DNA from: Acidobacteriaceae bacterium
Lineage (GTDB): Bacteria; Acidobacteriota; Terriglobia; Terriglobales; Acidobacteriaceae
Reading direction: 5' to 3'
Assembly (NCBI GenBank): GCA_025356095.1
Contig: JANXUR010000043.1
Location: 1 to 64,000, forward strand
Length of the DNA: 64,000 nucleotides
Both the position numbers and the translations under genes were made by a program. The notes below the pieces were generated by a model, which saw only the letters and a list, made by a program, of their open reading frames with translations, ran no database searches and was not told where the DNA came from. This document shows, piece after piece, positions 27,228 through 35,462 of the stretch. Each line of letters starts with the position of its first letter. Within the stretch, counting starts at the first letter, position 1.

Positions 27228-27797
27228 ATGAAATTGAAGATTGCTGCACTGCTGCTTCTGGTCCCCAGCATGGCGCTGGCGGCGGACTACAAGATTGATT
27301 CAGCCCACTCGGCCGCGAGCTTTACTGTGCGCCACTTGCTCATCTCCAACGTGCGGGGCGAGTTCAAGAACGTGAATGGCACCATCAGCTATGACGCGAA
27401 CAATCTGGCGGCCAGCAAGGTGGAAGCGACCATTGACATTGCCACCGTGAACACCGGCGAGGCGGGCCGCGACGGTGATCTGAAGTCGCCCAACTATTTC
27501 GACGTGGCCAAGTATCCGACCATGACCTTCAAGAGCAAGCAGTTCTACAAGGACGCGGGCGTACTTAAGGTGAAGGGCGACTTGACCCTTCATGGAACCA
27601 CCAAAGAGGTGGTGCTCACGCTCGAGGGACCAAGTGGAGAAGTGAAGGACCCGTGGGGCAACACCCGCATCGGCGCTTCGGCGACGACCAAGCTCAACCG
27701 CCAAGACTTTGGCGTGAGCGGTGGCGTACCCGCAGTGGGTGACGAAATCTCGGTGACCATTGATCTGGAAGCGTTGAAGCCAGCACCGGGGAAATAG
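27228..27797 (+). CDS. YceI-family periplasmic lipid-binding protein
   Basis: This 189-residue protein has a signal peptide (residues 1-18, ALAA junction) and the complete YceI lipocalin-like barrel: YKIDSAHS near the start, SFTVRHL, then LKSPNYFDVAKYPTMTFKS, the family's best-known stretch, and GDLTLHGTTKEV. YceI proteins bind long-chain isoprenoids or fatty acids in the periplasm and are often stress-induced. AAGGAG precedes the ATG. The MarR gene upstream is the likely regulator, and a terminator ends the unit. Confidence 0.95.
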   Translation: MKLKIAALLLLVPSMALAADYKIDSAHSAASFTVRHLLISNVRGEFKNVNGTISYDANNLAASKVEATIDIATVNTGEAGRDGDLKSPNYFDVAKYPTMTFKSKQFYKDAGVLKVKGDLTLHGTTKEVVLTLEGPSGEVKDPWGNTRIGASATTKLNRQDFGVSGGVPAVGDEISVTIDLEALKPAPGK

Positions 27798-27827
27798 CTG
27801 CACCTGTTCTTGTGCGAAGTAGAGCGA

Positions 27828-27856
27828 AAAGCCGGCCCGTTACGTGGGCCGGCTTT
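27828..27856 (+). terminator. Terminator after yceI
   Basis: A perfect 11-bp stem (27828-27838 with 27846-27856) begins with AAA and ends with TTT; the tail CTTGTGTTT is T-rich. Confidence 0.85.
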
Positions 27857-28050
27857 CTTGTGTTTGAACGACAAAGGCGCCGCCAGCATACGGAGGCTGG
27901 CAGCCCGACGACGGCAAGGTTGGTTGGGGGTAGGGGTCGCCTGGCTTGCCTAGTTCTAGCTAACCTAGCCCGCCCGAACGCAGCGGCCCTTCCAGTTGCA
28001 TTGTGCCAGAGCGTCGCAGGGAAGCACGCTTGCCAAGGGGCCAGACACAC

Positions 28051-28089
28051 AAAAAAGGAGGGGCGGCATCGTGAGATGCCGCCCCTCCT
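28051..28089 (-). terminator. Terminator of the FG-GAP protein gene
   Basis: A perfect 15-bp stem (28056-28070 with 28075-28089) and, read on the minus strand, a run of T from 28056 to 28051. It lies 29 bases after the stop codon of the minus-strand FG-GAP gene. Confidence 0.92.
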
Positions 28090-28117
28090 CTACTACAGCG
28101 GGTTGTGGCGAAGCTGG

Positions 28118-30463
28118 TTACTGGCCAACGCCGGTCAGGGTGAATGACTGGGGTGATCCGGGGTCAGCGTCGTTCAACTTCAAGGTTGCCGTCCGCGTAC
28201 CGGTGCCCAGCGGTTGGAAGGTCAGGGTAACGGTACAGGTGCCGAACCCGGCAAGCGTTCCGATGCAGTTGTTGGTTTGCCCGTAATCGGCCGCGTTGGT
28301 GCCAGACTTGGAAACGCCGCTGAAGGTGATGGGCGAGGAGCTGACGTTGGTCACTACCAGAGGCAGGGCAGCCGAACCGCCTAGCGCTACGGTGCCGAAG
28401 TTCAAAGAGCTCGCGGAGAAGGAAAGAGCTGTTCCAACGCCGTTCAGTAAAGATCCCTGAACTGCCAAGGTAAAGCTGCCAGTGTAGATAAGCGTAACCG
28501 TGCGGTTGCCCGTCGCGGACGGAGTAAACGTGACGTTGACGTGGCAGGTGGTGAATGCGCCCAGTGTCGCTGGTGCCAGCGGGCAATCGGTAGTGTAGGC
28601 GAAATCCGACTGGTTGATGCCGCTCAACACAATGCTGCTGAAGGTGATGGGCACGCCGCTATTGTTGGTGAAGTTAAAGACGCTAGGAGCGCTGGTCGCG
28701 CCAAGAGCGGTGGTGGCAAAGGTCAGGGTACGGGGTGTAAGGACAATCGGAATGTTGCCCGTGCCCTTGATAAAGGCTCCGACCGTCTGGCCATTCGTGC
28801 CCAAGCCAATATTGACCGCGCCCACAAAGTTGCCAGAAAGGGTGGGCGAGAAGGTGGCATTGATTGTGCAGGAAGCGCCCGCCGCCAGAGTTGCCGGGCA
28901 ACTGGAAGTCGCCGTCCACTGGTTGGAGTTGGGGCCGCTGATGCTGACCGTGCCCAGCGTGGCGGTGGTGGTACCGGTGTTCTTGATGGTGACCGCCTTC
29001 GGGGTGCCGCTGGTTCCGGCGGTGATTGTGCCGAAGGAGACGACTGAAGGCGAAACCGTGACGGCGGTGCCGGTGAGCACTGATACCGTGTTGGTGCTGG
29101 AGTTTGCGGTAACTAGATCGAGCTTGCCGTCGTTGTTTACGTCGCCCGTGCCAATCCAATCGGGGTTCAAGCCGACCGGGATGGCAATGCGCGTGGCGAA
29201 GGTTCCGTCCGCGTTGCCAGTCAGGATAGACAAAGTGTTGTCGCTGAAGTCAGCCGTTACCATGTCCAGCTTGCCGTCGTCGTTGAAGTCACCGAGGTTG
29301 ATGATCTGGCTATTGGCACCAGTGGCATTATTGGTGAAGGTGCCGAAAGCACCGTTGCCGTTACCGAGAAGAATGGATGCAAAGCTAGCGACAGTGGAAA
29401 CTACTAAGTCGAGCTTGCCGTCTTTGTTGTAGTCGCCCGTGACAACATAGGTTGGGCCAGCGGCTGTGGCGTAGTCCACTTTCGTTTGGAAGGTGCCGTC
29501 GCCGTTGCCGAGCAGGATCGAGACATTGTCTGAGCCGTTGTTGGCGGTGGCCAAGTCGAGCTTGCCATCCCTATTGAAGTCGCCGATGGTGACAGCCTGA
29601 GGCGAAAGGTTGGTGCCGTAAGTGGCCTGAGTTTGGAAGGTGCCGTCGCCGTTACCCAGCAGGATTGAAACGTTGTTGCTGCCGCGGTTGGCGATGACCA
29701 GATCAAGGTTGCCGTCACCGTTGAAGTCAGCGAAGACCGCAGAGTAAGGGCTGGAGCCAACCGAGTATTCCACATGGGTCTGGAAGGTGCCGTCGCCATT
29801 GCCGAGCAGCACCGAGATGGCATTCAAGCGCTGATCCACAATGACAATATCCATCTTGCCGTCGTGGTTGAAGTCGGCGCAGGTAAGCGCTACCGGGAAG
29901 CCTGGGACGGGATAGTTCACGCCAGCTTGGAAGGTACCGTCTCCATTGCCTTGCAGGTAGGTCATGGTGTTGTCTGGAGAGTTCAGGACAACCAGATCCA
30001 TTTTGCCGTCACCGTTAAAGTCGCCCGGAGAAGAGGCCTCGGGGCCGCTGCCAGTTACGATGTCGAGCCTCGCCATGTTGGGCGGTGCCTGGGTACCAAT
30101 CTGAAAGAATACGGCGTTGGAGTTGCCGCCGCCGGGTGCCGGGTTCTGCACTACTACCGAAGCCGTGCTGGCAGTGGCCAAGTCCGCCTTGGAGATTGCA
30201 GCGGTTACCTGACTCGAGGTGACAAATGTGGTGGTACGTGCGCTGCCATTCCACAAGACCGTGGCGCCGCTTACAAAGCCGGTACCGTTGATGGTGAGGG
30301 TGACGCCCAGAGCCACGCCAGCTTTGGACTGCGCGGGCGAAAGCGGCCAGTTAACGGTGGGGGTGGGGTTCGCGGCAAAGGCAGACGCGGCAAACAGTGC
30401 GCTACACACCAAGGCCAAAGCCGTCGCGCGAGCCACGGAAACACTACGATTGATCTGATTCAT
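28118..30463 (-). CDS. Secreted FG-GAP/VCBS repeat and choice-of-anchor-D protein
   Basis: The protein has 781 residues from ATG 30463, chosen for AGGAG close upstream and the signal peptide following (to about residue 30); the longer ORF is not needed. In order: an IPT/TIG-like domain (about 31-125), seven FG-GAP blades each with a calcium-loop type DFNGDGKMD motif and GNGDGTF end (about 130-470), then three choice-of-anchor-D (ASPM/SPD-2/Hydin-like) beta domains with one Cys pair each. It resembles adhesive or scaffold surface proteins. No sorting tag is visible at the C-terminus (FTLTGVGQ). Confidence 0.9.
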   Translation of the reverse strand: MNQINRSVSVARATALALVCSALFAASAFAANPTPTVNWPLSPAQSKAGVALGVTLTINGTGFVSGATVLWNGSARTTTFVTSSQVTAAISKADLATASTASVVVQNPAPGGGNSNAVFFQIGTQAPPNMARLDIVTGSGPEASSPGDFNGDGKMDLVVLNSPDNTMTYLQGNGDGTFQAGVNYPVPGFPVALTCADFNHDGKMDIVIVDQRLNAISVLLGNGDGTFQTHVEYSVGSSPYSAVFADFNGDGNLDLVIANRGSNNVSILLGNGDGTFQTQATYGTNLSPQAVTIGDFNRDGKLDLATANNGSDNVSILLGNGDGTFQTKVDYATAAGPTYVVTGDYNKDGKLDLVVSTVASFASILLGNGNGAFGTFTNNATGANSQIINLGDFNDDGKLDMVTADFSDNTLSILTGNADGTFATRIAIPVGLNPDWIGTGDVNNDGKLDLVTANSSTNTVSVLTGTAVTVSPSVVSFGTITAGTSGTPKAVTIKNTGTTTATLGTVSISGPNSNQWTATSSCPATLAAGASCTINATFSPTLSGNFVGAVNIGLGTNGQTVGAFIKGTGNIPIVLTPRTLTFATTALGATSAPSVFNFTNNSGVPITFSSIVLSGINQSDFAYTTDCPLAPATLGAFTTCHVNVTFTPSATGNRTVTLIYTGSFTLAVQGSLLNGVGTALSFSASSLNFGTVALGGSAALPLVVTNVSSSPITFSGVSKSGTNAADYGQTNNCIGTLAGFGTCTVTLTFQPLGTGTRTATLKLNDADPGSPQSFTLTGVGQ

Positions 30464-30850
30464 AATCTTGCTCCTGTATGTGACCCTAAAGCTGGGGTGG
30501 CCCGAATGCGAATGGCGAAGGTAACGGCAAATAACCAGTAACTTAATTCTGCCGCCCTTTGCCGGGGGTGTCAAGGAGGTTCAGGCTTCCTGCATCCAAA
30601 ATATTTCCCCGTAACTCCTTGATACCCTTACTCTTACACAACTGTTACAGTATGCCTGTTAGAGATAGCCAGCCCCGCTACGGATGACACTCCGCCCTTG
30701 CTTTGCGAGCCTGCTTGTACCGCGCTTGTACTGCAACGATTCCATGACTGCTGCTATTCTGCCGGAGCCAGCGGCACACCGCCATACCACGTCAGTGCGA
30801 AAGTGGTGCACGACCGGAGGCTTAGTATGTGACCTTTGGGGGATACGAGG
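30464..30850. other. 387-bp intergenic stretch before the FG-GAP gene
   Basis: Apart from the promoter at 30546-30574 I see no gene, strong hairpin or repeat here. The AT-rich part around 30600-30670 may hold upstream elements. Confidence 0.6.
30546..30574 (-). promoter_or_regulatory. Candidate promoter of the FG-GAP protein gene
   Basis: On the minus strand a perfect TTGACA (30574-30569) is followed after 17 bp by CAGAAT (30551-30546), about 83 bases before the start codon. Confidence 0.5.
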
Positions 30851-31978
30851 CTATTGCTTGGAAAACAGATAATGAGAGACCAGCCATTCATCGCCGCAAC
30901 CGAACCCCCAAAGCTCTGCGCAGGCCATAAAAAAGACGCGCCAGCGCACGCGCCAGCGCTCACTTTCTAGTTCGATGCGGTCGGCGGTCAGCGGGTTTCC
31001 AGCGCCATCTACTCCGTAGGTTTGCCTGAAAAGCTCACTGATTTCGGGAGTGTGAGCGTCCATGTTGGCGAGCCACGCCTCTGAGGTGCGCTGGTAGTGG
31101 GTTCCACTCAGCGCCCAATGTTCGACAATACGCACATCTTGCTGAAAATAAAGCAACAAGTCGTGAGAGGGCATGATGCCGCCGGTGAAAAAGTGCTCGG
31201 CCATCCAGTCAGAAGCGCTGCGGACTTCGTAAGGATAAGTGTGGCGACGATGGGTGAAAATATGCACAAATAACAGTGCATTCGGGTGCATCCACGATGC
31301 TACTTTGGCGAGCAGCAGCTCGTAATTGCGCATGTGCTCGAACATTTCCACAGAAACCACCCGGTCGAACAGGCCGGGAGCCTGAAATTCCGTCATGTTG
31401 GCGGTGATGATCTGGAGGTTGGCGAGCCCGCGTTGGGCGGCGCGAGCCAGAATGAACTCGCGTTGTGGGGCGGAGTTAGAGACGCCGACAATTTGACTGT
31501 TTGGAAATCGTCGCGCCATTTCCAGAGTCAGAGACCCCCAGCCGCAACCGAGCTCCAAAATGCGCTGGCCGTCGGCAAGGCGGGCACGCTCAATCGTAAG
31601 GTGTAGCATGGCCTGCTCAGAAGCCCCAAGTGATTCAACACCTTGCGGCCAATATCCCGATGAATACTTGAGGTGTGGCCCGAGGCAAATCTGGAAAAAG
31701 CGGGGAGGCAGTTCATAGTGCTGGCGGTTCGCGGCATCGGTCGCAATGGCGATGGGGCTGGCCTTGAGTTCGGCCACGCGCTGCATCACATATGCCTGCT
31801 GTGCCTCAGGCGAGCCCTTGTCTTGCTCACGCAGGGTCTGGGAAAGCAGTCTTCGGATGCCAGCGCGGATGATCCAGTCTGGCAGCAGATCGCGCTCCAT
31901 CAGGTCGGTGGTCCAGTGCGTGGTGGTGCAGGGGGTGGTGGTTGTGGACATCTGCATATGCCTTTTATTGCGAGTCAT
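30851..31978 (-). CDS. Cyclopropane-fatty-acid-synthase-like SAM methyltransferase
   Basis: This 375-residue protein is a class I SAM methyltransferase of the CFA-synthase superfamily: HYELPPRFFQICLGPHLKYSSGYW (interrupted here at residue 20 limits) is the characteristic lipid-side region, ILELGCGWGSLTLEMA the SAM-binding loop, and SVEMFEHMRNYE the post-motif region. True Cfa has HYDxxNxFY; here it is HYELPPRFF, so this is a divergent paralogue and may not make cyclopropanes. It starts at ATG 31978; ATG 31957 or 31951 are possible. It lies in the lipid-modification region upstream of DUF1295 on the same strand. Confidence 0.85.
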   Translation of the reverse strand: MTRNKRHMQMSTTTTPCTTTHWTTDLMERDLLPDWIIRAGIRRLLSQTLREQDKGSPEAQQAYVMQRVAELKASPIAIATDAANRQHYELPPRFFQICLGPHLKYSSGYWPQGVESLGASEQAMLHLTIERARLADGQRILELGCGWGSLTLEMARRFPNSQIVGVSNSAPQREFILARAAQRGLANLQIITANMTEFQAPGLFDRVVSVEMFEHMRNYELLLAKVASWMHPNALLFVHIFTHRRHTYPYEVRSASDWMAEHFFTGGIMPSHDLLLYFQQDVRIVEHWALSGTHYQRTSEAWLANMDAHTPEISELFRQTYGVDGAGNPLTADRIELESERWRVRWRVFFMACAELWGFGCGDEWLVSHYLFSKQ

Positions 31979-32084
31979 GGGTGCTGCGGTGTTGTAATGG
32001 TTAGAGCAATTGTTAAAGCTATTGTTATGAATAGTTTACAGCACAAAGCTAAAATTCGACTTTGGTGACATGCGTTAGGCGAAA

Positions 32085-32897
32085 TCAGTGGATTTCGCTT
32101 TGATTCTTCTTTGGCCATGGCACAAAGGCGCTGGTGGTGCGTTGGTATTCGCGGTAGGCGTCGCCGCGCGAGCGCAGTGACTGTTCTTCCGTTGCGGGGA
32201 TGCCCGTCACCTTGAACAAAAAGTACAGCATAAGGGCAGGGCAGAGGATGCTGACCCATCCCCAAGGGGAAGCGAGTGCGAAGGCACACCACGCTACCCA
32301 CACCAGCCACTCAAAAAAGTAGTTGGGATGCCGCGAATAGCTCCACAAGCCGAGTTGGCAGACCTTACCCTTGTTAGCAGGATTGGCCTTGAAGGCGTTG
32401 AGTTGGGCGTCGGCAACGGATTCGCCGAGTACGGCGATGACCCAGAGTGCGACCCCAGCCACTTCCAGCCAATGGAGCGTCGGCACAGGGTTGAGGCAGG
32501 CGACCAGGAATGGGATGGAGAGGATGATGTCGAGTACGGCCTGAGCCTCGAAGAAGACAAGGAACTTGAGCTCGATATTCGCACCCCAGGTGTTGCGCAT
32601 GTGCTGGTAGCGGCCTTCTTCGGGCTCGCCCCAGATGCGGCGGACGAGGTGGAGTCCGAGGCGCAGCCCCCAGAACGCGGCCATGGCGGCGACGAGGGTT
32701 CGGCGCAATACAAAGCCGGGGCCCAATGCGGCGTAGAGGCAGCCCAGCAGCGCGAGGCCGAAGGCCCAGCCGGGGTCCACCACGCTGGCGTTCTTCAGCG
32801 TGAGGTGCAGTAGCCAAAGGGCAAACATCATGGCGATGACGCTGGCAGCGCCGACGCTAAGTAGGTGCAATGCGGTGGTGAGGGTGTAGGAGTCCAT
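32085..32897 (-). CDS. DUF1295 family membrane protein (steroid-reductase-like)
   Basis: This 270-residue protein has about six to seven membrane segments. The C-terminal part has the DUF1295/steroid 5-alpha-reductase signature: LGLWSYSRHPNYFFEW and a later TGIPATEEQSLRSRGDAYREYQ segment. The family is predicted to bind NADPH and reduce or process lipids, and is repeatedly found beside CFA-synthase-like genes. Here it lies 106 bp upstream of the CFA-like methyltransferase, on the same strand. The substrate is unknown. Confidence 0.9.
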   Translation of the reverse strand: MDSYTLTTALHLLSVGAASVIAMMFALWLLHLTLKNASVVDPGWAFGLALLGCLYAALGPGFVLRRTLVAAMAAFWGLRLGLHLVRRIWGEPEEGRYQHMRNTWGANIELKFLVFFEAQAVLDIILSIPFLVACLNPVPTLHWLEVAGVALWVIAVLGESVADAQLNAFKANPANKGKVCQLGLWSYSRHPNYFFEWLVWVAWCAFALASPWGWVSILCPALMLYFLFKVTGIPATEEQSLRSRGDAYREYQRTTSAFVPWPKKNQSEIH

Positions 32898-32925
32898 AGG
32901 TTCAGGTTCAGGAGCAAGAGCAGGT

Positions 32926-33435
32926 TCAGGTTTCGGGCTGCGGATTTGGCGTTGTTGGCGTCGCCTTTTTATTCATCTGACTGGCAGCATACCGCAGCAC
33001 AGGCACTGTGACCAGATAGAAGGCGGCAATGAAGAACGGTGCGGCCAGCAGCCAAGCGGAGACGGCGAGCATGGTGCTGTGCCACAGCAGGGTGATGGCG
33101 TGCCAGGCGTCGGTGCGAACCATGGCCAAAATTTGGGATAGCGAAAGCGGCAGTCTGGGGGCGTTCCACAGCCACTCGCCAAAGCGGATGAAGGGAATGA
33201 GCAAGGCGATTTGCACCGGATACATTAAATAGTTGACCAGTTGCAAAGCGGGCAGGTTCAGGCGCAGCGGGACGGCGATCAGGGTGCAGAGTAGGGTGGT
33301 GGTGCCGAGCATGGGGAAGACGCCGAAGGCGATGCCCAAGGCGAGGCTCAGGGCGATCTTCTCTGGCGTGATGCCTTGGGTGAGGAGGTCGAGGATGGGC
33401 TGAGTTATGCGGCGTAACAGTGGTGGCAAGGGCAT
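32926..33435 (-). CDS. DUF2062 family membrane protein
   Basis: This 169-residue protein matches DUF2062: an amphipathic start, GITPEKIALSLALGIAFGVF and a Pro/Gly-rich hairpin with LQLVNYLMYPVQIALL, and three to four membrane segments. Function is unknown; members often neighbour glycosyl- or lipid-transferase genes. It lies 28 bp before the DUF1295 gene and likely starts the minus-strand lipid operon DUF2062-DUF1295-methyltransferase. The IS1-like element has landed 276 bp upstream of its start. Confidence 0.88.
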   Translation of the reverse strand: MPLPPLLRRITQPILDLLTQGITPEKIALSLALGIAFGVFPMLGTTTLLCTLIAVPLRLNLPALQLVNYLMYPVQIALLIPFIRFGEWLWNAPRLPLSLSQILAMVRTDAWHAITLLWHSTMLAVSAWLLAAPFFIAAFYLVTVPVLRYAASQMNKKATPTTPNPQPET

Positions 33436-33703
33436 GTTGGTACCGTGGGTACGATTGTAGCGGGGGAAACGGATGGCGGGTGTGGGTGAAGCGCAGGAAA
33501 CGAAAAATGGAATCGCGTAGTGAAATAAAAGTATGCGAAGTATATTACTATAGTAAGGATTGATTCAGTACCGCATTCAATCTTGGTGAAGCCGCGCTCA
33601 GCAGACTTGGTGAATTCCGACGCTGGTTAGGAAACGGAAATCCAGGGCAGCACCTTCGCGGATGGAAGCCGCACGACCCAAAAGCGGTGCCGTACAGCGA
33701 GGG

Positions 33704-33711
33704 GGAACCCT
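33704..33711. repeat. Left copy of the 8-bp target-site duplication
   Basis: GGAACCCT directly abuts the left end of the IS1-like element and is repeated exactly at 34802-34809, directly after its right end. Confidence 0.88.
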
Positions 33712-33728
33712 GGTAGTGGGTCAGCTTG
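33712..33728 (+). repeat. Left terminal inverted repeat of the IS1-like element
   Basis: GGTAGTGGGTCAGCTTG pairs with the reverse complement of 34785-34801, with one C/T difference at position 13. Confidence 0.88.
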
Positions 33729-33739
33729 AAATCACGGGA

Positions 33740-33994
33740 TTAGTGGCAGTTCTTTAGGAGGACCAGAAACTCCTCTTTGATGATTTCTAATTTTCGCAGA
33801 TATTCCCGTACACTGCCGTGACGCAATGGCTCCCTGTGTGGTTCATGGAACGTCACTACGGTGGGCTTTCTGAGAGCGTGGGGAAAACTCCGAGCCGATC
33901 CCGATCCAGATGGCATTTGAGCGTATCCGAGATGCTTGATAACGCAGACAAAGACGCTCCACTTTAGCTGCCTAGGAAGTTTGTCTTGACTCAT
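33740..33994 (-). CDS. HicA-like toxin candidate with altered active-site motif
   Basis: This 84-residue protein has the HicA-like double-stranded-RNA-binding-type layout: a helix ending in LGYAQM, a SGSGSARSF strand in place of the usual GSHH segment, VVTFHEPH, then GSVREYLRKLEI and a helical EEFLVLL end. Classical HicA mRNA interferases use the His of GSH; here it is Ala-Arg. It starts 6 bp after the HicB-like stop codon, so the two are coupled. The gene ends 12 bp from the element's left inverted repeat. Activity is unproven; it could be inactive or use the HEPH histidines. Confidence 0.6.
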   Translation of the reverse strand: MSQDKLPRQLKWSVFVCVIKHLGYAQMPSGSGSARSFPHALRKPTVVTFHEPHREPLRHGSVREYLRKLEIIKEEFLVLLKNCH

Positions 33995-34000
33995 TCGCTC

Positions 34001-34321
34001 CTAAAAGGAAAGACACGCTTCTTGATTTTCCTTAATCGGCACATCCGTGCGCACAAATGCCTCATTGGAGGCGAAATTGGAAAATTCAAACCTCGTCCGC
34101 GATTCAGACCCGCGCAATGCGACAATTACCTGCTTAAGCTGACCTGCTTGCTGCAGGGCAACAAAATGACACGCAATTGCTTCATCGAGGTTCTTGCGCG
34201 CATCTTCAAAGGAAGAACCGCACGCAGCGACGGCAAGACCCTCGGCGGAGGCGATCCACTCGCCGTCCTCTTCCCACAATTTGCACAACACTGGAACGGA
34301 ATGCGCGTCAGTCCGCATCAT
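34001..34321 (-). CDS. HicB-like antitoxin candidate
   Basis: The protein has 106 residues from ATG 34321 (an adjacent ATG is at 34318). The HicB/UPF0150 pattern is clear in the first half: SVPVLCKLWEEDGEWIASAE, then GSSFEDARKNLDEAIACHF. The C-terminal half (about 65-106) is not recognised and has no obvious DNA-binding fold. An open frame continues upstream to 34816, but that part is transposase debris, so the long 271-residue reading is rejected. AGGA stands very close to the start codon, so translation may be weak. It is probably the antidote to the gene 6 bp downstream. Confidence 0.65.
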   Translation of the reverse strand: MMRTDAHSVPVLCKLWEEDGEWIASAEGLAVAACGSSFEDARKNLDEAIACHFVALQQAGQLKQVIVALRGSESRTRFEFSNFASNEAFVRTDVPIKENQEACLSF

Positions 34322-34576
34322 TCCTAAGTGATTCTTTTTATTAGACTCTTTGGAACTCCGATTTCCCCTAAGACTGTCGCGTGAGCGGCCAAACGAGCGC
34401 GAAAGCATCCTCTTTAAGCTGAACATATGCCAGACTCCCCCCGAGTAGGGGCAAAAGAGTTTCGAAACGAAGCCTACTCGAGCTTTTGGTGCCATGTCAA
34501 TAATTTTGATGCACAAATCGGCCAAATAGACCCTGAATGGTTCCATGTCGGCCCTTAATGAGGACAAATCGGACGA

Positions 34577-34784
34577 CTGAAGGAGTTTGATTAGCTCTCT
34601 AAGAGTCCAAATGTGATCAGCAAGTCCGGCTCTCCATTGCAGGAGTAACAGGCAACGGAGAATCCACCCGGCAGAAGTTGTAATAGCCTTCGTATCGGCG
34701 TCAACCGCCGTCCATGTCCGAACGTCAACCCATCCCTTTGCCTTCTCATTGGGGTAATGAGGGTAATGTTGTTTTGCCTGAAAA
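34577..34784 (-). pseudogene. Transposase remnant (IS1-like), deleted and frameshifted
   Basis: Two conserved pieces of an IS1-like transposase lie next to each other without the catalytic middle. The first, near the right end, reads VDVRTWTAVDADTK, the strand with the first catalytic Asp. Directly after it comes the C-terminal piece, NFCRVDSPLPVTPAMES in one frame (34629-34683) and ADHIWTLRELIKLL in the next frame. Roughly 100 residues and the N-terminus are missing, so it cannot encode an active enzyme. Confidence 0.65.
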
Positions 34785-34801
34785 CAAACTGACCCACTAC
34801 C
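34785..34801 (-). repeat. Right terminal inverted repeat of the IS1-like element
   Basis: CAAACTGACCCACTACC, reverse complement of the left end with one mismatch. Confidence 0.88.
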
Positions 34802-34809
34802 GGAACCCT
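34802..34809. repeat. Right copy of the 8-bp target-site duplication
   Basis: GGAACCCT, identical to 33704-33711, directly abuts the right inverted repeat. Confidence 0.88.
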
Positions 34810-34890
34810 GTTTCACCCAGTGAGTACCCTAGGTGCACCTTTGCCTTCGGTCCAAAAGGCGTTGAAACGGACTGACAGGTGCGGAGGCTG

Positions 34891-35226
34891 TTACGTCGTC
34901 CGCCAGATCGCCGCGACCGGTTCGTCCTTTTTCAGGCGGAAGAGCTGAATCAACATGTAGCCAGAGATGGCGATATTGCCGAGGGTCATAATGAGCACGA
35001 ACCAAAGGGCGCGACCGGCCGCGGTGCGTTGCTTGAAGCAGACCCAGACCCAGAAAGCGATGAAGCCGAAGTAGGCGTGAAACAGGGTGGCGATGGCCCA
35101 CGGCGAACGGACCCAATCGAATTCACCCCCGGCCAACGTAATAGATTTGTGGCCTTGAATGATCACCGTCATCGTGATCATGTAAGTGAAGATGGCGAGG
35201 AAGAGCAACTTGAGCAGCAGTTTCAT
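34891..35226 (-). CDS. DUF1475-like small membrane protein
   Basis: The protein has 111 residues from ATG 35226; GGAG lies nine bases upstream, and the longer ORF adds an uncharacteristic 21 residues. Three to four hydrophobic helices fill it: residues about 4-24, 43-63 (ATLFHAYFGFIAFWVWVCF) and 70-92. The stretch SPWAIATLFHAYFGFIAFW and the closing YMLIQLFRLKKDEP resemble DUF1475 proteins, of unknown role. It is divergent from the desaturase gene, sharing a 236-bp control region. Confidence 0.78.
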   Translation of the reverse strand: MKLLLKLLFLAIFTYMITMTVIIQGHKSITLAGGEFDWVRSPWAIATLFHAYFGFIAFWVWVCFKQRTAAGRALWFVLIMTLGNIAISGYMLIQLFRLKKDEPVAAIWRTT

Positions 35227-35462
35227 GGGCCAGACTCCGTCTTTTTGAGCATCCCGCGCTTGCGAGGGGGAAATCGCGGCTGGCAGCATTTTACGGGAGA
35301 TTTCATGAGATGCAAGAAAAGAGTTGCGATGTGTAGCCAGAAGAGCACTCTGGGGCGCTTACAGAACTATTACTGCGGAGCCTGCGGACGCGGTGATATG
35401 GTGAAATTGGAAGTGTGGGCCGGGGTGCTAGTGTCAGGCCACAGCGGCAAGGAGAAGATTCA

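Larger units (their letters stand above)
33712..34801. mobile_element. IS1-like element carrying a HicB/HicA-like pair
   Basis: The 1,090-bp segment is bounded by a 17-bp inverted repeat with one mismatch (33712-33728 and 34785-34801; ends GGTAGTGGGTCAGYTTG) and flanked by a perfect 8-bp direct repeat. GGT ends and an 8-bp duplication fit the IS1 family. Inside, reading leftward from the right end, are a badly deleted and frameshifted transposase (34577-34784), then HicB-like and HicA-like genes that fill the left half. It therefore looks like a non-autonomous insertion cassette that would need a transposase in trans. Insertion is between DUF2062 and DUF1475. Confidence 0.86.

Noticed and set aside
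29774-30541. 255-codon plus-strand ORF over the FG-GAP gene
   Set aside because: Shadow of the repeat-containing gene; its regularity mirrors the FG-GAP repeats on the other strand.
33590-33703. Possible structured RNA or riboswitch left of the IS element
   Set aside because: The stretch GGTGAATTCCGACGCTGG faintly resembles a cobalamin riboswitch, but the conserved core that should follow is missing.
34001-34816. A single 271-residue gene on the minus strand
   Set aside because: The first 165 codons are transposase debris running into the inverted repeat and flanking DNA; the HicB-like part has its own ATG at 34321.
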